The translations under genes were made by a program, and so were the position numbers. From Aurantimonas sp965217685 (lineage in GTDB: Bacteria; Pseudomonadota; Alphaproteobacteria; Rhizobiales; Rhizobiaceae), in contig CBDCIZ010000003.1 in the NCBI GenBank assembly GCA_965217685.1, positions 2,170,001 through 2,234,000 on the forward strand: a stretch of DNA of 64,000 bases. Reading direction: 5' to 3'. The notes under the pieces were generated by a model. That model did no database searches and was not told the origin of the DNA. It saw only the letters and a program-made list of their open reading frames with translations. Positions 15,926 to 25,145 of this stretch are shown here, piece after piece (positions within the stretch are counted from its first letter, which is position 1; each line of letters begins with the position of its first letter).

Positions 15926-16861
15926 ATGCGCCTTCCTCCGCTTCGCTCGCTTCAGGTCTTCGACGCCGTCGCCCGCAAGGGCAGCGTCACCGGCGCGGCG
16001 CAGGAGCTGAACGTCTCGCCAGGCGCTGTCACCCAGCAGATTCGGGTATTGGAAGACGCACTCGGTGTGCCGCTGATCGAGCGGCGCGGCAAGGGTGTCG
16101 AGCTCACCGCCTGGGGGCGTCTTTATCAGGGCGAAATCCGCGAGGGTTTCCGTCGCTTCGCGAACGCGCAGGACGCATTGAACAAGGCCCGCTGGCAAGC
16201 CGGTCTCGTGGTCAGTTGCCTGCCCTCCGTCGCGACCAAATGGCTGTCGCGGCAACTGTTCGACTGGCAGGCGAGCCATCCGGCGGCTCAGATCCATTTG
16301 GCCGTCACCGAGGTCGAGCCGCGGCTCGGGGTCGATCGCGCCGACTTCCGGCTCTGTTACGGCGAAGCGGTCAAAGCGCATGACCATTACGTCGAGCTGT
16401 TTACCGACGAGGTCGTGCCGGCGTGCTCGCCGGACTTTCTCGAACGCCATCCGGTGACATCTCCGGCCGAGATCCTGCGTCTGCCGCTTCTCGGGATCGC
16501 CTGGGAACCCTCGCATGGCACCCTTCCTTCTTGGGATGACTGGGCCGCGGCGATCGGGACGACATCACCGGCTGCAATCGGGCAGCTGACCTTCTCGCTG
16601 TCGAGCTCGGCGATCGATGCGGCAGCCGACGGGCGTGGGTTCGTCCTTGGGCAACTGTCGATGATCGCGGACGACCTTGCCTCCGGTCGGCTGGTCGTAC
16701 CGCATGACATCCGCCTACCGCTGCCGGAACCCTATTTTCTGGCCTGGGACAGGGCGGCTTTGAACAAGCCTTTCGCTGCGGGGTTCCGACAATGGATCGT
16801 CGCGGTCGCCCGACGCCAGGCTTCCGATCACACGTCCCGGGAGGCGTCCTTCAAGGCCTGA
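15926..16861 (+). CDS. LysR-family transcriptional regulator, GcvA-like
   Basis: DNA-binding regulator of 311 residues. The start at 15926 (MRLPPLRSLQVFDAVARKG) is chosen because the winged helix typically starts here; the upstream in-frame ATG at 15833 would add 31 odd residues. Residues 20-60 hold the helix-turn-helix (GAAQELNVSPGAVTQQIRVLE), and the rest is a periplasmic-binding-type ligand domain. It is divergent from the Rieske oxygenase operon and probably controls it. Its 3' end overlaps that of hutD by 11 bases, tail to tail. Confidence 0.9.
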   Translation: MRLPPLRSLQVFDAVARKGSVTGAAQELNVSPGAVTQQIRVLEDALGVPLIERRGKGVELTAWGRLYQGEIREGFRRFANAQDALNKARWQAGLVVSCLPSVATKWLSRQLFDWQASHPAAQIHLAVTEVEPRLGVDRADFRLCYGEAVKAHDHYVELFTDEVVPACSPDFLERHPVTSPAEILRLPLLGIAWEPSHGTLPSWDDWAAAIGTTSPAAIGQLTFSLSSSAIDAAADGRGFVLGQLSMIADDLASGRLVVPHDIRLPLPEPYFLAWDRAALNKPFAAGFRQWIVAVARRQASDHTSREASFKA

Positions 16862-17468
16862 CGCCGACCGGGTCGATTCGAATCAGATAGAGACGCCCCA
16901 CGGTTTCAGCGCCCAACGCCCATTCCGAATCCGTGCCTTCGACCAGCAGCGCGTCCGACGGCCCCAGCGTGAAGCTGGTTCCATGTCCCGACAAGGTGCT
17001 CTCCCCGCCCGCGCAGACGAAAATCGTCGTCGTGCCGCCGAGCTTGAGCCGGGCGTCGCGGCATGGACCGATCCGGGTCACCGTGTGCCGCCACGCACCG
17101 CGCCGGGTCATTATGTTGAGGTCCGTGACCGATCCGCCAAGGAGCCAGCTCTCCGTCGCGGCATCCGCCGAAAAGCGATGCGGATCGCTTTTCGCGGTCA
17201 GGTCGACCGGGTCGTGCTGATCGACCGCCAGGCGAATGCCGTCGCCCGAAAGGATCGCCAATGTCCGGTCGATGCCGGGGAACCGCGAAAACGGACCGTC
17301 CTCTGCAATCCGGGCCATGCTGACGCGCCAGCCGAAGTCGGCGAGCGAGGCATCGGAGGGACAGACCGCGATCTCGATCGTCTCGCCGCCGCCGTTCTTC
17401 CACGGCATCCGGCGATGGTTGCGCGCCTTCAAAAGCCGCATCGTTGGTGCACGGAGCATCGAGCCCAT
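16851..17468 (-). CDS. hutD: HutD family protein
   Basis: Cupin-like protein of 205 residues with the HutD/Ves hallmark MPWKNGGGETIEIAV near the N-terminus and the SRFPGIDRTLAILSGDGI stretch around residue 65. HutD is linked to histidine utilisation in many proteobacteria and is thought to limit the pathway, but its biochemistry is not settled. Here it is the last gene of the minus-strand hut operon, starting 2 bp after the acyl-CoA dehydrogenase stop, which supports the assignment. Confidence 0.88.
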   Translation of the reverse strand: MGSMLRAPTMRLLKARNHRRMPWKNGGGETIEIAVCPSDASLADFGWRVSMARIAEDGPFSRFPGIDRTLAILSGDGIRLAVDQHDPVDLTAKSDPHRFSADAATESWLLGGSVTDLNIMTRRGAWRHTVTRIGPCRDARLKLGGTTTIFVCAGGESTLSGHGTSFTLGPSDALLVEGTDSEWALGAETVGRLYLIRIDPVGVRP

Positions 17469-17470
17469 CG

Positions 17471-18607
17471 TCAGGCAAGCACCGAGCGGGCGATGATGTT
17501 GCGCTGGATCTCCGACGAACCCTCATAAATACGCATGATCCGCGCGTCGCGTACGAAACGCTCGAGCGGGAAGTCGCGGGTGAAACCGTAACCGCCATGG
17601 ATCTGCAGCGCCTTGTCGGCGACCCGGCAGGCCATCTCCGAGGCAAACAGCTTGGCCTGCGAGGATTGCAGACTGTAGCGCTCGCCGGCCGCGCGTTTTC
17701 CCGCAGCCGCGCAGGCAAGGGCCCGGGCGGCCGCGATATCCGTCGCCATGTCGGCGATCATCCATTGCAGGCCCTGGAAATCCGCAATCGGTGCGTCGCT
17801 CACCTGCCGCGTCTTCGACCATTCGCAGGCATGGGCGAGCGCCGCCTCGGCAATGCCGACGCAACAGGCGGCGATGTCGAGGCGTCCGGCATCGAGAACC
17901 TTGAGCGCGGTACGGAAACCGGTCCCCTCGCCACCGAGGCGGTTCTCCTCCGGAACCTGGCAATCGATGCGGACCTCGAAGACATGGCCGCCGCGCAGCC
18001 CCATGGTGCGCTCGGTGCCGCCGAATTCGACGCCGCTCTTGGCGGGCTCGACCACGAATGCCGATATGCCGCGTGCCCCGGCGTCGCGATCGGTCTTGGC
18101 GTAGACGACGATGAAGTCGGCCTCCGCGGCGTTGGAAATGAAATGCTTGGTGCCGCTGATCCGGTAACCGTCGCCCTTTTGGCGGGCGATCGTCGTCATG
18201 TCGGCGGGGTTGGAGCCGGCACCCGGCTCGGTCAGCGCGAAGGCGCCGAGGCTCTCGCCGCTCGCCGCATCCGGCAGCCAGCGATGCTTCTGCGCATCGT
18301 CGCCGCCGTACTGGATCGAATCCGTCGCGAGATAATGCGCGGTCATCATCGACGCGGTGGAGGCGCAGGCTCCCGCGACACGAGCGATCGCCTCGAACAG
18401 CGTAAAGGGATCGAGCCCGGCGCCACCGAAGGCCTCGGTGATGTTAAGGCCCATCAATCCGAGATCGGCCATCGCCGGACGGTGAACCGTCGCAAACAGC
18501 GCACGTTCATCGATCTCGGCGGCCTTCGGTGCCAAGACCTCCCGGCAGAACGCTTCGATGGCGTCGACGACTTCGCTGTCCGCACGCGGATCCTGAATCG
18601 CGCTCAT
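17471..18607 (-). CDS. Acyl-CoA dehydrogenase
   Basis: FAD enzyme of 378 residues that introduces a double bond into an acyl-CoA. Family marks are the FAD-binding FALTEPGAGSNPADM, the SGTKHFISNAAEAD stretch, QIHGGYGFTRDFPLERFVRDAR near the C-terminus and MRIYEGSSEIQRNI, whose Glu is the usual catalytic base. It follows the CaiB-type CoA transferase by 4 bases and precedes hutD, inside the hut operon, although histidine breakdown needs no such step. Transferase and dehydrogenase probably act on one acid in sequence. Substrate unknown. Confidence 0.9.
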   Translation of the reverse strand: MSAIQDPRADSEVVDAIEAFCREVLAPKAAEIDERALFATVHRPAMADLGLMGLNITEAFGGAGLDPFTLFEAIARVAGACASTASMMTAHYLATDSIQYGGDDAQKHRWLPDAASGESLGAFALTEPGAGSNPADMTTIARQKGDGYRISGTKHFISNAAEADFIVVYAKTDRDAGARGISAFVVEPAKSGVEFGGTERTMGLRGGHVFEVRIDCQVPEENRLGGEGTGFRTALKVLDAGRLDIAACCVGIAEAALAHACEWSKTRQVSDAPIADFQGLQWMIADMATDIAAARALACAAAGKRAAGERYSLQSSQAKLFASEMACRVADKALQIHGGYGFTRDFPLERFVRDARIMRIYEGSSEIQRNIIARSVLA

Positions 18608-18611
18608 CGGC

Positions 18612-19790
18612 TCACCTCCACGCTTCCTGCTGCTTGGCGACGACGTCCTCCGTGTGCTCGCCGAGGCTGGGGGCTGCTCGCAGTTCGCCCCGGCGACAGC
18701 CGGAAAAGCGCACCGGTTGCTCCGGAACTTGACGCGATTTGCGCGACGGGTGGGCGGCGTCCTGGAGAACGGGCCGCTGCCGGACCTGTTCGCTCGACAA
18801 GGCTTCCGCCGTATTCCTCACCGCCGCCGCCGGCACGCCCTCGCCGATCAGCCGGGCGACGGCCGCCTCCACCGATAGCGGCAGCGACCATTCCTCGATG
18901 ATCGTCCTCAGAGCAGGCTCGTTTTGCAGCCGCAGTGGATCGGTGGCAAAGCGCGCATCGCCCGTAAGTGCCGGCCGGCCGATCGCCCGCGAAAGCGTGG
19001 CGAACAGCTTGTCGTTCAGGACCGCGAGCACGAAGCTGCCATCACCGGCGGCGAACGCGCCGAAGGGCGCGGACAGCGCATGGCGATTGCCGACCCGTGA
19101 CGGCGCAACGCCGGTGGCGAGATAACGCGCGATCATGATCGGTTGCAGCGCCAGCATCGAATCGAACATGGAGACGTCGAGCCGGCGCCCCTTTCCGCTG
19201 CGCTCGCGATCGACGAGGGCGGCGAGGATCGACCAGGAACCGAAGAGGCCCGAAACGACGTCGGCGATCGACTCCCCCACCATGGTCGGGGCGCCATCCG
19301 CCTCGCCGGTGACGGCCATGATACCGCTCATCGCCTGGACGATGATGTCGTAGGCCGGGCGCATCGCATTCGGTCCGTCCTGACCGAAGCCGGAAATGCT
19401 GGCATAGACGAGACCGGGATTGGTGGCCGACAGCGCGTCCCAGCCGATGCCGAGGCGGTCGGCGACGCCGGGGCGAAAGTTCTCGACGACGACGTCGGCG
19501 TTCGCCGCCAGCCCCCGCGCCACCGCCCGATCGTCGTCGTTCGACAGATCCAGCATCACGCTGCGCTTGCTGCGGTTGACGGCCTCGAACAGCGCGCTCG
19601 AACCGTTTTCGTGAAACGGGCCGATATGCCGGTAGTCGTCACCCGTCGGCGGTTCGACCTTGATCACGTCGGCGTCGAGATCGGCCATGAGCGCGGTCGC
19701 ATAGGGGCCGGCGAGAACCCGCGTGAAGTCGAGGACCCGAATGCCCTCCAGCGGCTTGCGGTCGGCGGGCTCGCAAGTAGCAGGGCTCAT
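18612..19790 (-). CDS. CaiB/BaiF family CoA transferase
   Basis: Type III CoA transferase of 392 residues, moving CoA between carboxylic acids. Recognised by RVLDFTRVLAGPYATALMADLDADVIKVEPP at the N-terminus, NRSKRSVMLDLSNDDDR, the catalytic Asp region VVENFRPGVADRLG and ASISGFGQDGPNAMRPAYD. The start at 19790 overlaps the hutU stop (ATGA), which ties it to the hut operon, and it reads directly into the acyl-CoA dehydrogenase gene. It would activate an acid for that enzyme. The link to histidine or a related imidazole compound is inference from position only. Confidence 0.9.
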   Translation of the reverse strand: MSPATCEPADRKPLEGIRVLDFTRVLAGPYATALMADLDADVIKVEPPTGDDYRHIGPFHENGSSALFEAVNRSKRSVMLDLSNDDDRAVARGLAANADVVVENFRPGVADRLGIGWDALSATNPGLVYASISGFGQDGPNAMRPAYDIIVQAMSGIMAVTGEADGAPTMVGESIADVVSGLFGSWSILAALVDRERSGKGRRLDVSMFDSMLALQPIMIARYLATGVAPSRVGNRHALSAPFGAFAAGDGSFVLAVLNDKLFATLSRAIGRPALTGDARFATDPLRLQNEPALRTIIEEWSLPLSVEAAVARLIGEGVPAAAVRNTAEALSSEQVRQRPVLQDAAHPSRKSRQVPEQPVRFSGCRRGELRAAPSLGEHTEDVVAKQQEAWR

Positions 19791-21454
19791 CCCAGGATTC
19801 CGGGAAGATTGAGCTGCTTTTCTCGCGCGCAATCGAGGGCGGTGTCGTAACCGGCGTCGGCGTGCCGCATCACGCCCGTCGCCGGGTCGTTCCACAACAC
19901 CCGCTCCAGCCGCCTCGCGGCATCTTCGGTGCCGTCGGCGACGATCACCATCCCGGCATGCTGGGAAAAGCCCATGCCGACGCCGCCGCCATGGTGGAGC
20001 GAGACCCAGGTGGCGCCGGACGCGGTGTTGAGCAGAGCATTGAGCAGCGGCCAGTCGGAGACGGCGTCCGACCCGTCCCGCATCGCCTCGGTCTCGCGGT
20101 TCGGCGAGGCGACGGAGCCGGAGTCCAGATGGTCGCGTCCGATGACGATCGGCGCTTTCAGCTCACCGCTGGCGACCATCTCGTTGAACGCCAGACCGAG
20201 ACGATGCCGATCGCCGAGCCCGACCCAGCAGATGCGCGCCGGCAGGCCCTGGAAGCGAATCCGCTCCCTGGCCATGTCAAGCCATGTGTGCAGATCGGCC
20301 GCGTCGGGAAGCAGTTCCTTCACCTTGGCGTCGGTGCGATAGATGTCCTCCGGATCGCCCGAGAGCGCCGCCCAGCGGAACGGCCCGACGCCGCGGCAGA
20401 ACAGCGGCCGGATGTAGGCGGGAACGAAGCCGGGGAAATCGAACGCGTCGGCCACGCCTTCCTCCAGCGCCATCTGGCGAATATTGTTGCCATAGTCGAC
20501 CGTCGGCACGCCCATCCGGTGGAACTCCAGCATCGCCCGGACGTGCACGGCCATCGAGGCCTTGGCTGCGCCCACGACCGCTTTCGGATCGCGTTCGCGC
20601 CTCTCTTCCCAGTCGGCGAGACTCCAGCCCTCGGGCAGATAGCCGTTGACCGGATCGTGGGCCGAGGTCTGGTCGGTCACGATGTCCGGCTTGATCCCCC
20701 GGCGCACCATTTCGGGCAGGATGTCCGCGGCATTGCCGAGCAGCGCGACCGAGACCGGCTTTTTCGTGTGCCGGGCCTCTTCCATGATCGCCAGCGCCTC
20801 ATCGAGGTTCTTCGCCTCGACGTCCACGTATCCCGTCCGCAGACGGAACTCGATCGACGAGGGCCGGCACTCGATCGCGAGACACGAGGCGCCGGCCATG
20901 GTTGCCGCGAGCGTCTGCGCGCCGCCCATGCCGCCGAGCCCGGCCGTCAGGATCCAGCGGCCCGAGAGATCGCCGTCATAATGCTGGCGGCCCATCTCGA
21001 CAAAGGTCTCATAGGTGCCCTGCACGATGCCCTGGCTGCCGATGTAGATCCAGGAGCCGGCCGTCATCTGGCCGTACATGGCGAGCCCTTTCTTATCGAG
21101 CTCGTTGAAATGGTCCCAGTTCGCCCAGTGCGGCACGAGGTTGGAATTGGCGATCAACACGCGGGGCGCATCCTTGTGGGTGCGGAACACCCCGACCGGT
21201 TTGCCGGACTGGACGAGGAGCGTCTCGTCGGCCTCCAGTTCGCGGAGTGCCGCGACGATCCGATCGAAGCTCGCCCAGTCGCGGGCGGCCCGCCCGATCC
21301 CACCATAGACGACGAGTTCGCCGGGCTTTTCGGCGACGTCCGGGTCGAGGTTGTTCATCAGCATGCGCAGTGGCGCCTCGGTCAGCCAGCTCTTGGCGGA
21401 GAGATCGGTGCCGTGCGGTGCGCGAATGGTGCGGGCGTTGTCGATGCGGGTCAT
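19787..21454 (-). CDS. hutU: Urocanate hydratase
   Basis: Second step of histidine breakdown: urocanate plus water to imidazolonepropionate, using tightly bound NAD as electrophile. The 555-residue length is typical. Recognised by LVVYGGIGRAARDW near residue 50, LTAGLGGMGGAQ in the NAD region, the DQTSAHDPVNGYLP motif around residue 255 and HHGGGVGMGFSQHAGM near the end. The start at 21454 (MTRIDNARTIRAPHG) fits family alignments; the upstream in-frame start would overlap hutG. Third enzyme gene behind hutI-hutH-hutG, 14 bp after hutG. Confidence 0.96.
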   Translation of the reverse strand: MTRIDNARTIRAPHGTDLSAKSWLTEAPLRMLMNNLDPDVAEKPGELVVYGGIGRAARDWASFDRIVAALRELEADETLLVQSGKPVGVFRTHKDAPRVLIANSNLVPHWANWDHFNELDKKGLAMYGQMTAGSWIYIGSQGIVQGTYETFVEMGRQHYDGDLSGRWILTAGLGGMGGAQTLAATMAGASCLAIECRPSSIEFRLRTGYVDVEAKNLDEALAIMEEARHTKKPVSVALLGNAADILPEMVRRGIKPDIVTDQTSAHDPVNGYLPEGWSLADWEERRERDPKAVVGAAKASMAVHVRAMLEFHRMGVPTVDYGNNIRQMALEEGVADAFDFPGFVPAYIRPLFCRGVGPFRWAALSGDPEDIYRTDAKVKELLPDAADLHTWLDMARERIRFQGLPARICWVGLGDRHRLGLAFNEMVASGELKAPIVIGRDHLDSGSVASPNRETEAMRDGSDAVSDWPLLNALLNTASGATWVSLHHGGGVGMGFSQHAGMVIVADGTEDAARRLERVLWNDPATGVMRHADAGYDTALDCAREKQLNLPGILG

Positions 21455-21467
21455 GAAAGGTCTCGCG

Positions 21468-22292
21468 TCAGTTGCCGCGGGCAAAGCCGAGGCAGGCTTG
21501 CAGGATTTTCGTCAGTTCCGCGCGCATCGGTGCGGCGTCGGTCTCGTCGTAGGACACCGGCCAGTCATTTTCGGATACCGGACCCACCGGCTCGGCCATG
21601 TAGCCGCGGCAGGCGAGTTCCATCTGGACGGCGTGCACGCCGTCGGCGGGACGGCCGAGGCTGCGGGTGATCCAGCCACCCTTGAACCGGCCGTCGACGA
21701 CGTGCTGGAAGCCGCTTTCGGCCGCGAGCCCGGCGATCGTCTCGACGAGGGCCGGGGCGCAGGAACTCCCGCCATTGGTGCCGATATTCATATGCGGCAG
21801 GGTGCCGTCGAAAAGGCGCGGCACGACCGATCGGATCGAATGGCAGTCGTAGACGACAATCGTCGGATGGTGTCGACGCAGGCGCGCGATCTGCGCTGCG
21901 AGGGCCGCATGATAAGGCTCGAAGCAGCGTTGGCGCCGCTCCGCGATGGCGTCCTGGTCCGGTTCCGATCCCGGTGCGTAGAGCGGCTCGCCGTCGAACG
22001 TTGTCGTCGTGCAAAGACCGGTGGTCGCCTGCCCCGGATAGAGCGAGGTTCCGGACGGATCGCGGTTGACGTCGATCACCGTCCTTGAAATCGCCGTGCG
22101 GACGATCGTTGCATCGAGATCGGCGGCGAAGTCGTATAGCCGTTCGATCCACCAGTCGGTGTCCTTGCGAGCCAGCCATGACGACACCAGCCCTCCGGCC
22201 TGCTCGTCGGGGATCATCGTCCCGGTATGCGGCAAGCTGAGGAGGAGCGGCGCCCGCCCCTCCAACACCGTAAGCCACTCGGTCTCGCTCAC
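21468..22292 (-). CDS. hutG: N-formylglutamate deformylase
   Basis: Last step of the five-step histidine pathway: N-formylglutamate to glutamate and formate. The 274-residue protein shows the FGase-family pattern LLLSLPHTGTMIP at the N-terminus, DTDWWIERLYDFA, VIDVNRDPSG, the YDCHSIRS motif and GWITRSLGRP. It overlaps hutH by 4 bases (ATGA). Together with hutF this shows that the organism deiminates formiminoglutamate rather than cleaving it to formamide. Confidence 0.93.
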   Translation of the reverse strand: MSETEWLTVLEGRAPLLLSLPHTGTMIPDEQAGGLVSSWLARKDTDWWIERLYDFAADLDATIVRTAISRTVIDVNRDPSGTSLYPGQATTGLCTTTTFDGEPLYAPGSEPDQDAIAERRQRCFEPYHAALAAQIARLRRHHPTIVVYDCHSIRSVVPRLFDGTLPHMNIGTNGGSSCAPALVETIAGLAAESGFQHVVDGRFKGGWITRSLGRPADGVHAVQMELACRGYMAEPVGPVSENDWPVSYDETDAAPMRAELTKILQACLGFARGN

Positions 22293-23833
22293 GTCCTGTC
22301 CTCCGTAAGCGAGGGGAGCGCCAGCGGCGACACGGCCTTGACCACCGCGCCGCGCCGCACGAGGGCCAGCGCCGCCTCGATATCGGGATGAAAGTGGCGA
22401 TCGTCGTCGAGCCGGGGCACCGTTTCGCGCACCAGGCGTCGGACGGCCTCAAGCGGCACACTGGAGGTGAGGCCGGCGATGAGGTCGCAGCCCTGGACAG
22501 CCGCCAGGAGTTCGATCGCAATCACCCCCATGGCGTTCTCCACCATCGGCAGAAGCCGCCGGGAACCATGCGCCGCCATCGAAACGTGATCCTCCTGGTT
22601 CGCCGAGGTGGGGATCGAATCGACGCTCGCCGGGTAGGCGCGCTGCTTGTTTTCCGAGACCAGCGCGGCCGCTGTCACTTGCGGGATCATGAAACCGGAA
22701 TTGAGGCCGGGTTTCGCCGTCAAAAAGGCTGGCAACCCGGAAAGCACCGGATCGACGAGCATGGCGACCCGGCGCTCGGCGATCGAGCCGATCTCGCAGA
22801 CGGCTAGCGCGATCATGTCGGCAGCGAACGCCACCGGTTCGGCATGGAAATTTCCGCCCGAAAGCGCTTCGTCGGTGTCGGTGAAGATCAGCGGATTGTC
22901 CGAGACCGCGTTCGCCTCGTTGTCGAGCGTCATGGCGGCCTGACGAAGAACGTCGAGCGCCGCGCCCATCACTTGCGGCTGGCACCGCAGGCAATAGGGA
23001 TCCTGAACGCGCGGATCGTCGACGCGGTGCGACGCCCGGATTTCGGAGCCTTCCATCAGTTCCCGCAGCGCCGCCGCCGTCTCGATCTGGCCGCGATGGC
23101 GCCGGAGCGCGTGGATGCGAGGGTCGAACGGCGTATCGGTGCCGCGCGCGGCGTCGGTCGACAGCGCCCCGGTCACCAGCGCGGTTTGCAGCAGCCGCTC
23201 CGCCTCGAAAAGGCCCGCCAGCGCGTTCGCGGTGGAGAACTGCGTGCCGTTGAGGAGCGCCAGCCCCTCCTTGGCGCCGAGCACCAGCGGCTCGAGGCCG
23301 GCTTGGCGAAGGGCTTCGGCCGCGGGTCGGCGGCGGCCCTCGACGAAAAACGCGCCGACGCCGATCATCGCGGCGGTCATGTGCGCCAGCGGCGCGAGAT
23401 CGCCGCTGGCCCCGACCGAGCCCTGGCAGGGGACGACCGGCGTCAATCCCTTGGCAAGCAACGCCTGCAGCAATTCCACCGTCTCGACGCGCACGCCGGA
23501 CGCCCCTTGGGCGAGGCTCGCGAGCTTCAGCGCCATCATCAGCCGCGCGACCGGGACCGGCATCGGCTCGCCTATCCCCGCCGCGTGCGACAGCACGATA
23601 TTGCGTTGCAACGTCGTCAGGTCGTCGTCTTCGATCCGGACACTCGCCAGCTTCCCGAAACCGGTGTTGATGCCATAGACGGGCTGGTTCCGGGACAGGA
23701 TTCTGGCGACGGCCTCGGCTGATGCCTTGATGACGGGCATCGCGGCCGGATCGAGGCTGGGCGTCGCACCCCGGTAGACCGCCAGCCAGTCGGCGAGCCG
23801 CGTGGCCCCGGGCTTCAGAACGAGTTGCGGCAC
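22289..23833 (-). CDS. hutH: Histidine ammonia-lyase
   Basis: First step of histidine breakdown: histidine to urocanate and ammonia. The Ala-Ser-Gly at residues 142-144 (SVGASGDLAPLAHM) cyclises to the MIO electrophile. The 514-residue length, YGINTGFGKLASVRI near residue 53 and QEDHVSMAAHGSRR in the C-terminal half are diagnostic. It overlaps the end of hutI by 19 bases, so the two are co-translated. Confidence 0.96.
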   Translation of the reverse strand: MPQLVLKPGATRLADWLAVYRGATPSLDPAAMPVIKASAEAVARILSRNQPVYGINTGFGKLASVRIEDDDLTTLQRNIVLSHAAGIGEPMPVPVARLMMALKLASLAQGASGVRVETVELLQALLAKGLTPVVPCQGSVGASGDLAPLAHMTAAMIGVGAFFVEGRRRPAAEALRQAGLEPLVLGAKEGLALLNGTQFSTANALAGLFEAERLLQTALVTGALSTDAARGTDTPFDPRIHALRRHRGQIETAAALRELMEGSEIRASHRVDDPRVQDPYCLRCQPQVMGAALDVLRQAAMTLDNEANAVSDNPLIFTDTDEALSGGNFHAEPVAFAADMIALAVCEIGSIAERRVAMLVDPVLSGLPAFLTAKPGLNSGFMIPQVTAAALVSENKQRAYPASVDSIPTSANQEDHVSMAAHGSRRLLPMVENAMGVIAIELLAAVQGCDLIAGLTSSVPLEAVRRLVRETVPRLDDDRHFHPDIEAALALVRRGAVVKAVSPLALPSLTEDRT

Positions 23834-25053
23834 TGTCCCCTCCAGATACGCGCATGCAGCGGGTTAAATCCCATGCGGTAGACCAGCTCGGCCGGTGTCT
23901 CGATGTTCCAGATGGCGAGGTCGGCGCGCTTGCCGATCTCCAGTGTTCCGATTTCGTCTTGCAAGCCGAGCGCCCGTGCGGCATGGCGGGTGACACCAAG
24001 GAGGCATTCCTCCACGGTCATCCGGAACAGCGTCGCCGCCATGTTCGTCGTCAAAAGCAGTGAGGTCAGGGGCGATGTGCCGGGATTGGCATCGGTCGCG
24101 ACCGCCATCGGTACCTTGTGACGACGAAACAGATCGATGGGAGGCACCTTCGTCTCGCGAATAAAGTAGAAGGCGCCCGGCAGCATCACCGCTACGGTTC
24201 CGGCTTCGGCCATCGCGCGCACGCCGGCCTCGTCGGTATATTCGAGATGGTCGGCCGAAAGTGCGCCGAAACGCGCCGCCAGAGCCGCCCCTCCCAGATT
24301 GGAGAGCTGGTCGGCATGCAGCTTCACCGGGAGTCCGAGAGCGGTGGCGACCTCGAAGACGCGAGCGATCTCGTCGGGCGAAAACGCGATACCCTCGCAG
24401 AAACCATCGACCGCATCGGCCAGTCCTTCGGCCGCGACCGCCGGCAACACTTCCTCGCAGACGTTGTCGATGAAGGCCGTCGTATCGCCTTCGGCTTCCG
24501 GGGGGAGGGCATGCGCGCCCAGAAATGTCGTGCGAACCCGCACGGGGCGCTCGGAGCCGAGCCGGCGCGCCGCCAACAGCGATTTTCGTTCATTGACGAG
24601 ATCGAGTCCGTAACCCGATTTCACTTCGAGCGTCGTCACGCCCTCGCCGATCAGCGCATCGAGACGTGGCAACGACTGGCGAACGATCTCGTCCTCGCTT
24701 GCCTCTCGCAGCGCCTTGACCGACGACACGATGCCGCCGCCCGCCCGGGCGACTTCCTCGTAGCTCGCACCGGCGAGACGCAGCTCGAATTCGCGGGCAC
24801 GATGTCCCGCCCAGGCCAGATGGGTGTGGCAGTCGACAAGCCCCGGCGTGATCCAGCGTCCCTCGCAATCGATGCTTTCGGCCTTGGCCGAAAGTGCCGC
24901 CGGAAGCTCGTCCTGCGGTCCGGCGAAGCGGATGCGGCCACCTTGCGCGGCCACGGCGCCGGCCTCGACGATGCCAAGGCCCGACCTGTCCGCGTGCATC
25001 GTCGCCAGCCGGGCGTTGCGCCATACGCGGATCGGATCACGACTGTCGATCAT
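23815..25053 (-). CDS. hutI: Imidazolonepropionase
   Basis: Third step of the pathway: imidazolonepropionate to formiminoglutamate. A 412-residue amidohydrolase with the metal-binding LVDCHTHLAWAGHRAREFELR, the KSGYGLD segment, KLHADQLSN, SADHLEY and VATDANPGTSPL motifs. The start at 25053 (MIDSRDPIRVW) is preferred over the longer frame because it matches family length. First gene of the minus-strand hut operon, divergent from hutF across a 92-bp gap with a HutC-like site. Confidence 0.95.
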   Translation of the reverse strand: MIDSRDPIRVWRNARLATMHADRSGLGIVEAGAVAAQGGRIRFAGPQDELPAALSAKAESIDCEGRWITPGLVDCHTHLAWAGHRAREFELRLAGASYEEVARAGGGIVSSVKALREASEDEIVRQSLPRLDALIGEGVTTLEVKSGYGLDLVNERKSLLAARRLGSERPVRVRTTFLGAHALPPEAEGDTTAFIDNVCEEVLPAVAAEGLADAVDGFCEGIAFSPDEIARVFEVATALGLPVKLHADQLSNLGGAALAARFGALSADHLEYTDEAGVRAMAEAGTVAVMLPGAFYFIRETKVPPIDLFRRHKVPMAVATDANPGTSPLTSLLLTTNMAATLFRMTVEECLLGVTRHAARALGLQDEIGTLEIGKRADLAIWNIETPAELVYRMGFNPLHARIWRGQCRNSF

Positions 25054-25086
25054 GGTGCGTTTCTCAAGAATGACTCGCGTTCCATC

Positions 25087-25098
25087 ATGTATAGACAT
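25087..25098. promoter_or_regulatory. Candidate HutC operator between hutI and hutF
   Basis: ATGTATAGACAT is a 12-bp near-palindrome (10 of 12 positions symmetric) in the middle of the divergent gap and is followed by TATTAT, a possible -10 for hutF. A related sequence, ATGTATAGTCTT, lies before the amino-acid importer at 26632. Control by the HutC encoded at 29784 is inference. Confidence 0.5.
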
Positions 25099-25145
25099 AT
25101 TATCGGATCACGCAAGCGGCGATCAACGGCGGAGAGGGAAAACGC

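Noticed and set aside
14717..16516. Extended Rieske frame starting at 16516
   Set aside because: The extra 244 codons run antisense to the LysR gene and have no oxygenase similarity; the family start is at 15784.
23854..24613. Several plus-strand frames inside hutI and hutH
   Set aside because: Shadows of GC-rich genes on the other strand; no homology seen.
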